Source: CAYNNQ01 sp051748085 (GTDB lineage: Bacteria > Desulfobacterota > Desulfovibrionia > Desulfovibrionales > Desulfonatronovibrionaceae). Taken from it: a DNA stretch of 64,000 bases. The translations under genes and the position numbers were made by a program. Below, piece by piece: positions 52,060-60,968 of this stretch (positions are counted from its first letter, which is position 1; every line of letters begins with the position of its first letter). The notes beneath the pieces are model-generated. The model had not been told where the DNA came from and searched no databases. It saw only the letters and a program-made list of their open reading frames with translations. The stretch is taken from contig JBNJHA010000005.1 in assembly GCA_051748085.1 (NCBI GenBank), forward strand, positions 8,246-72,245, given 5' to 3'.

Positions 52060-53437
52060 CCACTGGATTCATAATCCCCAGCGGGTCAAAGACCTGCTTA
52101 ATCCGGCGCATGGTTTGCATCTGAAACGGATCAAGCTGCCAGGACAGATGGTCTCTCTTGGCCTGGCCGATACCATGCTCGCCGGACATGGTTCCTCCCA
52201 TGTCAAGAACCCGGCGCAATATTTTTTCCCGCGCCAGCCCGGCCTGGAGCTTCTGTTTCCCGTCCGCCTCATCGTACATTATATTGGTATGCATGTTGCC
52301 GTCCCCGGCATGCCCGAAAACAAGGACCGGCAGATCGTGTTCGCGCCCGATCTCTTCCGCCGTACGCACGTATTCAGCCACAGCCCCCCGGGGAACCGCG
52401 ATATCCTCGCTTATCTTATTCGGTCCCAGACTGTATGCGGCCTGACTGACCATCCGTCTCGGCGCCCACAGGGCGTCCTCGGCCTCCGGACCGGCCGATC
52501 TGGTCCGCGCGTCGCCGAGGCATTCAGCAGCCTGCTGCAAATCATGCTTTACCCCGGGCTTGTTTCCATCCAGTTTCAAAAGCAAAACAGCCCCCGTATC
52601 GGGCGGCAAATCAAGGCTTTCAATCCGGCGCAGGCAATCAATGACTTTTTCCGGCATGACTTCCATGGCTACCGGAAGGATGCCGCCTTTAAGAATTTTT
52701 CCAATCCCGGCCAGAGCGGCATCCAGGCTGGGAAAGGAGGCCAGCAATGTAGCCGAATAAGGAGGCAGAGGCAAAAGCTTGAGCCGAATGCGGGTCAGCA
52801 TGCCCAGTGCGCCCTCGGCTCCAACAAACAGGCTGGTGAGGTCCAGACCGACAACATCCTTATGGCAGGATCCGCCGGTGGTCATGCACTGACCGCCGGG
52901 CAGGACCGCCTCCACTCCCAGGACGTAATCCCTGGTTACACCGTATTTTACCGCCCGCATGCCTCCGGCGTTGGTGCTTACATTTCCGCCTATGGTGCAA
53001 AAGGCGGCACTGGCCGGATCCGGGGGATAAAACAGGCCTTTCGCGGCCAGGGCGGCCTGCATGTCGCCGGTAATCGCTCCCGGCTCCACGCAAACTGTGT
53101 AGTCCCGCTCATTGATTTCCAGCACACGGTTCATATCCAGACAGGAGACCACCAGTCCCCCGCTTTCGGGGACGCAGGCACCAACGGAATTGGTCCCCCG
53201 GGCGCGGGGATGGACCGGCAGGCATTCAGCCTGGGCGAATTGCATAATCGCGCGGATATCGTCCGCGCTCCGCGGAAGAAGAACCGCTCCGGGCGCGCCT
53301 CTTTTATGTCCGGAATCCACTCCGTATACTGCGGTTTTCTCGGGGGAAAAGATAATCCGGTCTAAGGGCAGGATGGAAAGCAGTTTTTTTTTCTGCTTGC
53401 GGCTAAGAGAGTGCTGGGATTTCTGAGGCACAAGCAC
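52049..53437 (-). CDS. FAD-linked oxidase, GlcD / D-lactate dehydrogenase family
   Basis: 462 residues. FAD-binding PCMH domain: VHPRARGTNSVGACVPESGG, YTVCVEPGAITGDMQAALA, GGNVSTNAGGMRAVKYGVTRDYVLG. C-terminal cap with VFGHAGDGNMHTN and MSGEHGIGQAKRDHL. Oxidises D-lactate, glycolate or another 2-hydroxy acid. The usual iron-sulfur partner (GlcF-type) is not adjacent here. In lactate-using sulfate reducers such enzymes feed electrons toward the quinone pool. 16 bp before smpB on the same strand. Confidence 0.9.
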   Translation of the reverse strand: MLVPQKSQHSLSRKQKKKLLSILPLDRIIFSPEKTAVYGVDSGHKRGAPGAVLLPRSADDIRAIMQFAQAECLPVHPRARGTNSVGACVPESGGLVVSCLDMNRVLEINERDYTVCVEPGAITGDMQAALAAKGLFYPPDPASAAFCTIGGNVSTNAGGMRAVKYGVTRDYVLGVEAVLPGGQCMTTGGSCHKDVVGLDLTSLFVGAEGALGMLTRIRLKLLPLPPYSATLLASFPSLDAALAGIGKILKGGILPVAMEVMPEKVIDCLRRIESLDLPPDTGAVLLLKLDGNKPGVKHDLQQAAECLGDARTRSAGPEAEDALWAPRRMVSQAAYSLGPNKISEDIAVPRGAVAEYVRTAEEIGREHDLPVLVFGHAGDGNMHTNIMYDEADGKQKLQAGLAREKILRRVLDMGGTMSGEHGIGQAKRDHLSWQLDPFQMQTMRRIKQVFDPLGIMNPVVRF

Positions 53438-53453
53438 CTGTTTATCGGGCGGA

Positions 53454-53936
53454 TTAAAAATTTTTCATTTCCCGGGCCGTATCCCGATCAATGGCCCGGC
53501 GTTTAAGCTCTTCCCGGCGGTCATGCAGCTTTTTACCCTTGGCCAGAGCCAGCTCCACTTTTACCCGTCCCCGGGAAAGATACATGCTTAAAGGAATAAT
53601 CGTAAGTCCCTTTTGTTCAACCTTGCCCATCCAGTTCAGGATTTCACCCTTGTGCAAAAGGAGTTTGCGGTCCCGGTCCGGATCATGCTGGGCATATCCG
53701 GCATTTTCATAAAAAGCTATATGCGCCCCGACCAAAAAAGCTTCGCCGGACCTGAAACGCACATGCGCGTCCTTGAAGCTGATTCGCCCGGCCCGCAGGG
53801 ATTTGATCTCCGAACCGGTCAAAGCGATACCCGCTTCCAGGCGTTCCAGAAATTCATATTCACGCCCGGCTCTTTTGTTTTTAGCAATAACCGGGGATTT
53901 TTTCCGGGCCTCTCTGGCTGATTTCTTTTTGGCCAA
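53454..53936 (-). CDS. smpB: SsrA-binding protein SmpB
   Basis: 160 residues. The core IAKNKRAGREYEFLERLEAGIALTGSEIKSLR, when read across the front third, and KVELALAKGKKLHDRREELKRRAIDRDTAREM define SmpB, which delivers tmRNA to stalled ribosomes. A basic ~15-residue N-terminal extension is present. Start is TTG at 53936 with GGAGG 9 nt upstream; no ATG is available. Gap to ptsI is 3 bp. Confidence 0.97.
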   Translation of the reverse strand: MAKKKSAREARKKSPVIAKNKRAGREYEFLERLEAGIALTGSEIKSLRAGRISFKDAHVRFRSGEAFLVGAHIAFYENAGYAQHDPDRDRKLLLHKGEILNWMGKVEQKGLTIIPLSMYLSRGRVKVELALAKGKKLHDRREELKRRAIDRDTAREMKNF

Positions 53937-53939
53937 ACT

Positions 53940-55709
53940 CTAGTCCTCCACCAGTGATGAATAAAACATGACTTCTTCCGGGAAGCGGTTGAGTATCAAT
54001 TCACGCACCAGTTTATTGCTTTCGGCTACTGTTGAATTGCGGATCACCTGCCGCAAAAGAGGCTTGCATTCCTGCATGCTGGTCTGACGCACAAGGCGCT
54101 TGATCCCGGGAATCGCCTGGGGGGTCAGACTCAATGAATCAATCTGCATGCCGAGCAAAATGGGAATACAAAACGGATCCGAGGCCAGTTCCCCGCAGAG
54201 GCTCACGTCTATACCCGCCTCATGTCCGGCGTCGACCACATGTTTTATGCTTCTGAGAATTGCCGGATGCAAGGGCTGATATAAATAGGAAACGTGTTTG
54301 TTGGTCCGGTCTATGCCCAGGGAATACTGTATGAGATCATTGGTTCCGATGCTGAAGAAGTCCACTTCACGGGCCAGGATATCCGCGATAAGGACAGCCG
54401 CCGGGACTTCGATCATTATACCCACGGGCATCTGCGGATCAAAATTCACCTTTTCCCTGCGCAATTCTTCCCGGACCTGATCATAAACAACTTTTACCTC
54501 TTTTAACTCCTGCAGTCCGGAAATCATGGGGAACATAATCGAGACATTGCCGACTATGCTCGCCCGCAATATGGCCCGTAACTGAACCCGAAAAATGTCC
54601 GGATATTTCTGGCAAAAGCGGATTGCTCGCAGTCCCATGGCCGGATTGGCTTCTTCGAGGGGCTGGACAAAGGAAGCTATTTTATCCGATCCGAGATCAA
54701 GAGTTCGGATAACGACTTTATTCGGATACATAATTGAGGCCAAATCACGGTATTCTTCAAAAAGCTCATTTTCGCCGGGCAATTGTGTCCGGTTCAGATA
54801 ACTGTATTCGGTCCGGTACAGTCCGACACCCTCGCCGCCGTTATCGATTACGGCGGCCACTTCTTCAAAAAGTTCAATATTGGCCAGTACCTTGACCCGG
54901 TATCCATCCCTTGTTTCTGCGGGAAAGTGACAGCAGCGGCTGATGGTCGCCTGATAGGCCTCGAATTGATATTTCAAATCCGAATAATTGGCCAGTTCCT
55001 GTTCATTGGGACCGATAAGAATCTGGCCGTGCAATCCGTCGAGGATAATGAGTTCTCCGTCCTGGATATGCTCCTGCAGGCCTTCCACGGCAACAACCGC
55101 CGGAATCTGCAGGGATCTGGCCATGATACCGGCATGCGAAGTCTTGCCGCCCAGGGAAGTGGCAAAGGCCATGATCTTGTCCACTTCCAGTTCAATCGTA
55201 TCCGCCGGTGAAAGATCATGCGCCAGGAGAATAACCCGGGAAGATATGGCTGAAATTGACTCCATTCCGCCGCTAAGCCTTTTCTGGACCCGGAAGGCGA
55301 CCAGATCCACATCCTGCATCCGTTGCCGGATATACTCGTCATCCACCGCTTCAAAGGCCCGGCGTATGTCATGGACGGCCTTTTCCAGCCCCCATTCGGC
55401 ATTGATTTTCTTTTCAAAAACATATTTTCTGGCTGAGTCAACCAGTTTATTATCTTTTAGAATCATCAAATGCGAATCTAAAATAGCCGAATGCTCACGC
55501 AAATCCTTGGGAATTTTTTTGCGCACCGCATCCAGCTCGGCCGAAGCGGCCTTGAAGGCCGCATCTATACGGCCGGCTTCATACTCCAGGCTGTTTTCCG
55601 GCACGCTGTGTCTGGGCACTGCGGAACCTACCCCCCTGTTCAGGAAAAAGGCTTTGCCCACAGCCATCCCGTTGGAAACGGGAATACCCGAGAGAACTTT
55701 TCTGGCCAT
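53940..55709 (-). CDS. ptsI: Phosphoenolpyruvate-protein phosphotransferase (PTS enzyme I)
   Basis: 589 residues. Phospho-accepting H192 in GGKTSHAGIMARSL; PEP-binding core GVGLYRTEYSYLNR, PVGIMIEVPAAVLIAD, FFSIGTNDLIQYSLGIDRTN and SLCGELASD. Transfers phosphate from PEP to HPr. ATG 55709 overlaps the HPr stop by 1 nt. No sugar-specific EIIB or EIIC gene is present, only EIID farther upstream, so a regulatory or incomplete mannose-class PTS is likely. Confidence 0.97.
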   Translation of the reverse strand: MARKVLSGIPVSNGMAVGKAFFLNRGVGSAVPRHSVPENSLEYEAGRIDAAFKAASAELDAVRKKIPKDLREHSAILDSHLMILKDNKLVDSARKYVFEKKINAEWGLEKAVHDIRRAFEAVDDEYIRQRMQDVDLVAFRVQKRLSGGMESISAISSRVILLAHDLSPADTIELEVDKIMAFATSLGGKTSHAGIMARSLQIPAVVAVEGLQEHIQDGELIILDGLHGQILIGPNEQELANYSDLKYQFEAYQATISRCCHFPAETRDGYRVKVLANIELFEEVAAVIDNGGEGVGLYRTEYSYLNRTQLPGENELFEEYRDLASIMYPNKVVIRTLDLGSDKIASFVQPLEEANPAMGLRAIRFCQKYPDIFRVQLRAILRASIVGNVSIMFPMISGLQELKEVKVVYDQVREELRREKVNFDPQMPVGIMIEVPAAVLIADILAREVDFFSIGTNDLIQYSLGIDRTNKHVSYLYQPLHPAILRSIKHVVDAGHEAGIDVSLCGELASDPFCIPILLGMQIDSLSLTPQAIPGIKRLVRQTSMQECKPLLRQVIRNSTVAESNKLVRELILNRFPEEVMFYSSLVED

Positions 55710-55990
55710 TATCCGTCCTCGTCAAACCGGTTTTCAAATAAACTTTCCAGATGGGCTAGGGCTTCCCCGGCATCAGCGCCCGCGGCCACGATCTGCAATT
55801 TTTTGCCGCCCGAGGCAGCCAGGGTAAGCACATCCAGAATACTTTTGGCATCAACTTCCCTGCCATCGAGTCCCAGCCTGATTTCAGAAGAAAACTTCTG
55901 GGCCTCCTGGGCCAATCTGGCCGCCGGCCTTGCATGCAACCCCAATTTGTTGCGCAGCACCACTTCTCGACTTACAGTCTGCTCCTCCAT
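55709..55990 (-). CDS. ptsH: PTS phosphocarrier protein HPr
   Basis: 93 residues. Phosphorylated H19 in NKLGLHARPAARL and a serine (S50) in DAKSILDVLTLAASGG at the HPr-kinase site position. Relays phosphate from enzyme I. A 93-bp gap separates it from the upstream EIID gene. Confidence 0.95.
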   Translation of the reverse strand: MEEQTVSREVVLRNKLGLHARPAARLAQEAQKFSSEIRLGLDGREVDAKSILDVLTLAASGGKKLQIVAAGADAGEALAHLESLFENRFDEDG

Positions 55991-56083
55991 ATATGATCCC
56001 GAAAATATTTTTTGTGTCGGTTATACAGCACTTTCCTGCTGCCGAGCAATTACATAAAAATAAAACAGATAGCACACAAGAAA

Positions 56084-56824
56084 CTAAAAAAACACAGAAT
56101 AATAATTGCAAACCATTATCCCGCCCGCCAGAAAGACGGCTATGCATGCCTCCCTGCAAACGGGAAGTTTGAACACTGCATAAGCAAAAAGACAAAGGCC
56201 TGCCGCAAAACCCGCAAAAAACGGGAACCCAACTCCCGGCGGCCATAAAAAAACCAGAAACATAAGCAACAGGGCCGCGTTAAGCATTTTAACGGCTATG
56301 CCGCAATTAATCAGATCCCAGCCTTTCAAACGGTTCAGAAAAGCGATTCCCTGCGTGACTCCCTTGTAAAAAGTATATATCTTAAATAATTGTAAGGCAA
56401 TAAGACAAAAAAGAGTCAAAAACGCGGCCGTGTATCCCAGGCCGGAATACCAGATAATCATCACTCCCAGCGCCCAGGTCACCAGCAGGCTTCCTCCGAA
56501 AAAAGAATCCCCGAGCGCGGATAAAGTGTAGACCACCGTGGATTTGGCTTTGCCTATCATTTCTTCCGGCAAGAGACCTTTTGCGGTCTTTCTCTCCAGA
56601 TAAATAAAAATACCCACCAAAAGCGGGTTCCAAAACGGGTGTGAGTTATAGAGACGTACATGTCTGCGCCGCGCCCGCTGCAGGCTTTTACCCTCGGGAT
56701 AAATTTTTTTCAGGGCCGGATCCAGGGCGTAAATCAGCCCGACATTCTGAAGCCCCCGGGTATTAAAAACACTTCCCATAAGGTATGTGCGCAAAAAACA
56801 TTTGGACAAGGTCTTTAAATCCAT
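56084..56824 (-). CDS. PTS mannose-family EIID-like membrane protein
   Basis: 246 residues. FLRTYLMGSVFNTRGLQNVGLIYALDPAL when read at 10-40 and YNSHPFWNPLLVGIFIYLERK are the EIID signature; GDSFFGGSLLVTWALGVMIIW follows, with four C-terminal hydrophobic segments. EIID normally pairs with EIIC as the membrane channel of mannose-class PTS. No IIA, IIB or IIC gene lies in the window. Start ATG 56824 without a clear ribosome site; a fragment of the MITE-like family lies upstream. Confidence 0.88.
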   Translation of the reverse strand: MDLKTLSKCFLRTYLMGSVFNTRGLQNVGLIYALDPALKKIYPEGKSLQRARRRHVRLYNSHPFWNPLLVGIFIYLERKTAKGLLPEEMIGKAKSTVVYTLSALGDSFFGGSLLVTWALGVMIIWYSGLGYTAAFLTLFCLIALQLFKIYTFYKGVTQGIAFLNRLKGWDLINCGIAVKMLNAALLLMFLVFLWPPGVGFPFFAGFAAGLCLFAYAVFKLPVCREACIAVFLAGGIMVCNYYSVFF

Positions 56825-56854
56825 AATTCATTGTCTCATTTTGTTCTCGTCCGA

Positions 56855-56873
56855 AAGTTTGCTGAACAGATAC
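56855..56873. repeat. Right-end fragment of the MITE-like family
   Basis: AAAGTTTGCTGAACAGATAC, identical to the right end of the 270-bp copies, 30 nt upstream of the EIID gene. It is followed by the family module AGAAGATTAAAGCTCAAAAC and CGTTGAAGAGCC. Confidence 0.65.
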
Positions 56874-56925
56874 ACAATTAGAAGATTAAAGCTCAAAACT
56901 CCATGCCTTTCGTTGAAGAGCCGCA

Positions 56926-57310
56926 ACTGCAAAAGTCGAAGATTGGAGTTAAACGCACATATTAAATCTTATAAGTATTGTAACTATTCAGCACACGAAA
57001 AAAGTTCACCGGATTTTTTGCGTAAATTTGCGATAGGCCGCCCGGTTTTCTTATGCACTCTAAAAGGGGAAACCGGACCGCGGGAATGAGTATATAAATA
57101 AAATTTCCAAACAAACATCTATTACCCGCACGTCTTTTTGCCCTCCTCCTGACCAGCGAGTCCGGAGGGGGCAGGCATCACCCTTCAGCGGGGATTAGAA
57201 AACCGCAGGCCAAAAGCATGAGAAGCAAAAAGTTTGCTGAACAGATACTAAGTATTTTACTTAAAACTTAACATTGCCTGCAAAAACTTATTCTTTGCAG
57301 GCGCATCCGA
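56926..57310. repeat. Repeat family C, copy interrupted by a MITE-like element
   Basis: 56926-56979 plus 57249-57310 together match the uninterrupted copy at 38281-38395 (inverse orientation). Ends with hairpin GCCTGCAAA / TTTGCAGGC at 57276-57302, which may also act on transcripts leaving rsmI. The 500-bp gap between EIID and rsmI is filled by this nest and has no gene. Confidence 0.75.
56980..57248. mobile_element. MITE-like element, 269 bp, perfect 8-bp target duplication in repeat C
   Basis: GTAACTATTCAGCA ... TGCTGAACAGATAC, flanked by TAAGTATT at 56972-56979 and 57249-57256. Close match to 31402-31671. Removing it and one TAAGTATT restores the C repeat as found at 38281-38395. Confidence 0.93.
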
Positions 57311-57323
57311 AGAGCCAATTATT

Positions 57324-58157
57324 TCACTTACTGCCGGTATTATTGTCATGCACCAGAGCGTAAATCTCTTTCCCGGTCCAGCCCTGAACATGCTTTCTAA
57401 CCTCTTTGGCGGCCTCTCTGGGCTTAATGCCTTTTGCCAACTCCCGGGCAAGACATTCCTCGACTTGCGACCGGCCGGTCCGACTCGCCTGTCCCGGCGG
57501 TCCCAGGACCACGGTTATTTCACCCTGAATCTCTTCTGGCAGATCCAAGGAAGAAAGCCTTCCGCGGATTACCTCCTCAAAACGCTTGGTCATTTCCCGG
57601 GCAACGCAGTATTCCCGGTCGCCCATCACCGCAAAAGCCGAGCGTAGAGTATCTTCCAGCCGGTTCTTACGTTCAAAAAAAACAAGCGTGGTCCAAATAT
57701 CCTTCCATTTAAGGAACAGATTTTCAACCTCGCCTTTGCGTCGGGGCAAAAAACCTAGAAAGGTAAACGGACACGCGGGAAGTCCGGAAACGCTCAAGGC
57801 GGCCACGGGAGAACTTGGTCCCGGAACGGGCGAAACCCTGATCCCCCGTTCATGACAGGTACGCACCAGCCGGTAGCCGGGATCGGAGACCACCGGGGTC
57901 CCGGCATCGGAAAGCAGGGCGACATCACTGCCGGATTCAAGAAGGTCGACAACCTGTTTCAATCTATTTCGTTCATTGTGCTCGAAAAAACTGATCATGC
58001 GCGGCCTGTCTATCTGCATGGCCGCCAGGAGACGGCCTGTACGCCTGGTGTCTTCGGCAAGTATAACCGGGCATCCCTCGATTATTTCCCGCGCCCGGGA
58101 AGAAAAATCACCAAGGTTGCCAAGAGGAGTGGCTACTACCCACAGACGGCCGGACAT
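57324..58157 (-). CDS. rsmI: 16S rRNA (cytidine1402-2'-O)-methyltransferase
   Basis: 277 residues from ATG 58157 (58166 also possible). Family motifs WVVATPLGNLGDFSSRA, ILAEDTRRTGRLL, LLSDAGTPVVSDPGYRLV, PGPSSPVAALSVSGLP and TLVFFERKNRLEDTL. Methylates C1402 in the decoding centre. Its 5' end overlaps the 3' end of yraN by 50 bp. A stretch of ~20 bp separates its stop from the C repeat. Confidence 0.96.
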   Translation of the reverse strand: MSGRLWVVATPLGNLGDFSSRAREIIEGCPVILAEDTRRTGRLLAAMQIDRPRMISFFEHNERNRLKQVVDLLESGSDVALLSDAGTPVVSDPGYRLVRTCHERGIRVSPVPGPSSPVAALSVSGLPACPFTFLGFLPRRKGEVENLFLKWKDIWTTLVFFERKNRLEDTLRSAFAVMGDREYCVAREMTKRFEEVIRGRLSSLDLPEEIQGEITVVLGPPGQASRTGRSQVEECLARELAKGIKPREAAKEVRKHVQGWTGKEIYALVHDNNTGSK

Positions 58158-58512
58158 CAAAGGCATTGGGAACGTGCTCCAGATTTACATTGTTTGCATC
58201 GACCTCCAGAGCGATAAGGTCAAAACGGCACTGCCTGGACCATAGACCGTTGCGGCTGAGATAAATACTCGCTGCCCGGGCAAGCTTGATTTGCTGTCCG
58301 GGGGCAAGCGCTTCAATCGCTCTTGCCATGCCGCCCTTTTTGCGGGTTTTGACTTCAACAAAAATCAGCTCCGAACCGCGCGAGCAGATTATGTCCAGTT
58401 CCCCCCGGGGGCACTTCCAATTGCGCTCCAAGACCTTGTAACCGTTTTCCCGCATGTAGTCGGCGGCTACATCCTCGCCGCATGCTCCAAGGCTCATAGC
58501 CCGGGAAACCAT
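58108..58512 (-). CDS. YraN family (UPF0102) nuclease-like protein
   Basis: 134 residues from ATG 58512 (GGGAGAGG upstream); ATG 58497, overlapping the rnhB stop as ATGA, is an alternative. GEDVAADYMRENGYKVLERNWKCPRGELDIICSRGSELIFVEVKTRK, read in pieces, holds the E...GELD...EVK Holliday-resolvase-like core of this family. Physiological role unsettled. A ~25-residue tail beyond the usual end (NLEHVPNAFDVRPSV) is encoded within the overlap with rsmI. Confidence 0.92.
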   Translation of the reverse strand: MVSRAMSLGACGEDVAADYMRENGYKVLERNWKCPRGELDIICSRGSELIFVEVKTRKKGGMARAIEALAPGQQIKLARAASIYLSRNGLWSRQCRFDLIALEVDANNVNLEHVPNAFDVRPSVGSSHSSWQPW

Positions 58513-59141
58513 TTCTGCCTCTCCCGGCGGCGCATTGTACCTACTCCCTTGAAACTCATTCGGTGCATTGGACTGGGCCCCTTCAACAAAATAAAATCGC
58601 GGTGTTCCTGAGTACCGTAACCCTTGTGCCGATCCAGCCCGTAGCCCGGGTAGCGCCGGTTCAGGGCCAGCATCAAGCGGTCCCTGCAGACTTTGGCGAT
58701 TATGGATGCGGCCGAAATGCAAGGTTCGCTCGCGTCACCGCCGACAATCGTCTCCTGCCGCAAGTCTATGGGAATTTTCTGATTGCCGTCAACTAGAACC
58801 AATTCCGGGCGGAATTTCATTTTGCTGACTGCGCGATACATGGCCAGGAGGGAGGCCTGGAGGATATTTATGCGGTCAATCTCTCCGGGCCAGGACAGCC
58901 CCACGGCCCAGGCCAAAGCCTGGGCCTGGATTTTAACTTTTAATCTTTCACGTTTGGTGGGAGAAATTTTTTTGGAATCAGTCAGTTCCGGCAGGTAAAA
59001 TCCCGGGGGCAAAATAACCGCAGCGGCCATGACCGGACCGGCCAGGCATCCCCTGCCGGCCTCGTCTACTCCGGCCACTTTTTCAACCGTTTTCGGCCCG
59101 CTCGTGACTGAAAAAGCACATTGCCGCTTGTCAATCTTCAT
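58494..59141 (-). CDS. rnhB: Ribonuclease HII
   Basis: 215 residues. GVDEAGRGCLAGPVMAAAV with catalytic Asp-Glu, DSKKISPTKRERL, VLVDGNQ, and SAASIIAKVCRDRLM. Removes ribonucleotides from DNA and RNA-DNA hybrids. 96 bp downstream of rplS and coupled to yraN. A normal member of the trmD-rplS-rnhB neighbourhood. Confidence 0.96.
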   Translation of the reverse strand: MKIDKRQCAFSVTSGPKTVEKVAGVDEAGRGCLAGPVMAAAVILPPGFYLPELTDSKKISPTKRERLKVKIQAQALAWAVGLSWPGEIDRINILQASLLAMYRAVSKMKFRPELVLVDGNQKIPIDLRQETIVGGDASEPCISAASIIAKVCRDRLMLALNRRYPGYGLDRHKGYGTQEHRDFILLKGPSPMHRMSFKGVGTMRRRERQKWFPGL

Positions 59142-59237
59142 TCGGAACAGGCCTTATCTGATTTGAAAACATGCTGTTTTCAAATACAAAAAGACGTTAC
59201 AGCCGCAACGGGCATCGACATCAAAAGCGGCACGGAC

Positions 59238-59588
59238 CTAGTTCCACTGATTTTTGCTTTTAATCCGGGCGGCCTTGCCTTTCAGCTTGCGCAGATAGTA
59301 GATGCGTCCCTGACGCACCTTGCCTTCGCTCAACACCTCTATACGTTCAATAGCCGGCGAATGCAGGGGAAATACTCGTTCCACCCCGACTCCGTCCGAA
59401 ATCTTGCGGACCACGAAAGTGGCGTTGGCGCCACCGCGATTAAGACGCATGACTATACCCTTAAAAACCTGTATTCTTTCTTTTTCCCCTTCAATTATCC
59501 GAACATGCACGTTCAACGTGTCTCCGGCTTTAAATTTGGGAATATCCATGCGCATTTGACGTTTTTCGATTTTTTCCAAGGCGTTCAT
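59238..59588 (-). CDS. rplS: Ribosomal protein L19
   Basis: 116 residues from ATG 59588 with AAGGAG upstream; the longer frame starting at 59663 is not supported. FKAGDTLNVHVRIIEGEKERIQVFKGIVM, read in pieces, and GVERVFPLHSPAIERIEVL, RQGRIYYLRKLKGKAARI are L19. Sits at the 30S-50S interface. Confidence 0.98.
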   Translation of the reverse strand: MNALEKIEKRQMRMDIPKFKAGDTLNVHVRIIEGEKERIQVFKGIVMRLNRGGANATFVVRKISDGVGVERVFPLHSPAIERIEVLSEGKVRQGRIYYLRKLKGKAARIKSKNQWN

Positions 59589-59646
59589 GACTTTTATTTT
59601 CTCCTTAAATATAATTGTGGTCTGATGAATATATTCCGCGTGAAAA

Positions 59647-60933
59647 TTAGTTGTAATCTCCAAGCGTTCTGTCCAGAATTATGGACGCGGCTGAACGTAC
59701 CGACATGTGATTGTAATCGCTTAAAAAACGGAGCGGCCGCAGTATATGGTCACTGCCGCGCATCAACTCCGGAGCCAGCCCGTGCCCCGTACCCAGAACC
59801 AAAAGTACCGGGCGGTCATGGGCAAGCCCGCGCACATAACCCGGAGTAACGCTGTTTTTGCCGAGCCTTGCGCTGGTGGCCACAACAGAGGGTTCCATTC
59901 CGCTTAGGGCAACCACGCGTTTTTTTGCCGCTTCCAGGTCGTCCAGGACCTCGATTCCGGAAAGTGCTTCCGAGCGGTCCGGATTACCGGCGGCACCTGA
60001 ACCCGCCACCCAATGTCCAAGCAGCCTTTTGGCCAGGCATTGTTGATCGTTTACCGGAGTACATAAAAAATAACGGCCAATGCCATAGGTACGAGAAACG
60101 CGTCCAATATCGTGTATATCCAGATTTGTCAAAGATGTTATGCTTACTTTTCCAAATTTGTTTAACACCGGATAATGTACAAGTGCCAGATAAATATTCG
60201 CAGCCACCCTGCGCCCGGGAACCGCTCTCAACTCATCCGCGTCCGACTGGTTCAAACAGGCGTCATCCAGTAAATCCGGACGGGTAAGCAAGGTACTTTT
60301 AAGGGATTGACTCCGTCGCCAATTTTTGATCCGGCCGTGATCACCCGAAAGCAGAATCTCGGGCACCTTGTATCCGGCAAACACTTCCGGCCGGGTATAA
60401 TGCGGATATTCGAGCAATCCGCCGGCAAAGCTTTCCTCTTCAGCTGAATCCAGCTTGCCCATGAATCCGGGGATTTGTCTGGACACGGCCTCGATCAGGC
60501 TCATTGCCGCGACTTCGCCTCCGTTCAGGACAAAATCGCCAACGCAAACAGGCTCCAGAGCGAATTTGTCCTGAATCCTGGCGTCTATACCCTCATAACG
60601 CCCGCAGACGACAACCAGATTTTCCTCCCGGGCCATATCAAGCACGACCGACTGATCCAGGGGACGGCCCTGCGCGGACATGAGCAATCTCCGGCCGTTC
60701 TCGCCCGCACTCCGCAGGGCCCGGTCAAGCGGCCCCGGCAGCATGACCATGCCCGGACCTCCGCCGTAGGGACGGTCATCCACGCTTTTATGTCTGTCTT
60801 CGGCAAAATCACGCGGATTTATAAACTCAACGCGCAAAAGTCCCGTTTCAACCGCCCGGCCCATAAGGCCGCAGGACAACGGCGAATCAAAAAATTCCGG
60901 AAATATGGTCACTATTTTTATTGAAAGAGGCAT
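59647..60933 (-). CDS. trmD: tRNA (guanine37-N1)-methyltransferase TrmD fused to a second SPOUT-type methyltransferase domain
   Basis: 428 residues against ~245 for typical TrmD. Residues 1-~235 are TrmD: TIFPEFFDSPLSCGL, DDRPYGGGPGMVM, VVCGRYEGIDARI, GDFVLNGGEVAAM, then RPEVFAGYKVPEILLSGDH. Residues ~245-428 are a further RNA-methyltransferase domain of the PF09936 kind: LALVHYPVLNKFGKV, ITSLTNLDIHDIGRVSRTYG, LVLGTGHGLAPELM, YNHMSVRSAASIILDRTLG. Methylates G37 in tRNA; the target of the second domain is unknown. 58 bp before rplS. Confidence 0.95.
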   Translation of the reverse strand: MPLSIKIVTIFPEFFDSPLSCGLMGRAVETGLLRVEFINPRDFAEDRHKSVDDRPYGGGPGMVMLPGPLDRALRSAGENGRRLLMSAQGRPLDQSVVLDMAREENLVVVCGRYEGIDARIQDKFALEPVCVGDFVLNGGEVAAMSLIEAVSRQIPGFMGKLDSAEEESFAGGLLEYPHYTRPEVFAGYKVPEILLSGDHGRIKNWRRSQSLKSTLLTRPDLLDDACLNQSDADELRAVPGRRVAANIYLALVHYPVLNKFGKVSITSLTNLDIHDIGRVSRTYGIGRYFLCTPVNDQQCLAKRLLGHWVAGSGAAGNPDRSEALSGIEVLDDLEAAKKRVVALSGMEPSVVATSARLGKNSVTPGYVRGLAHDRPVLLVLGTGHGLAPELMRGSDHILRPLRFLSDYNHMSVRSAASIILDRTLGDYN

Positions 60934-60968
60934 GGCTCAACTGCTTTATATTAAAAGGAACCGACTAT

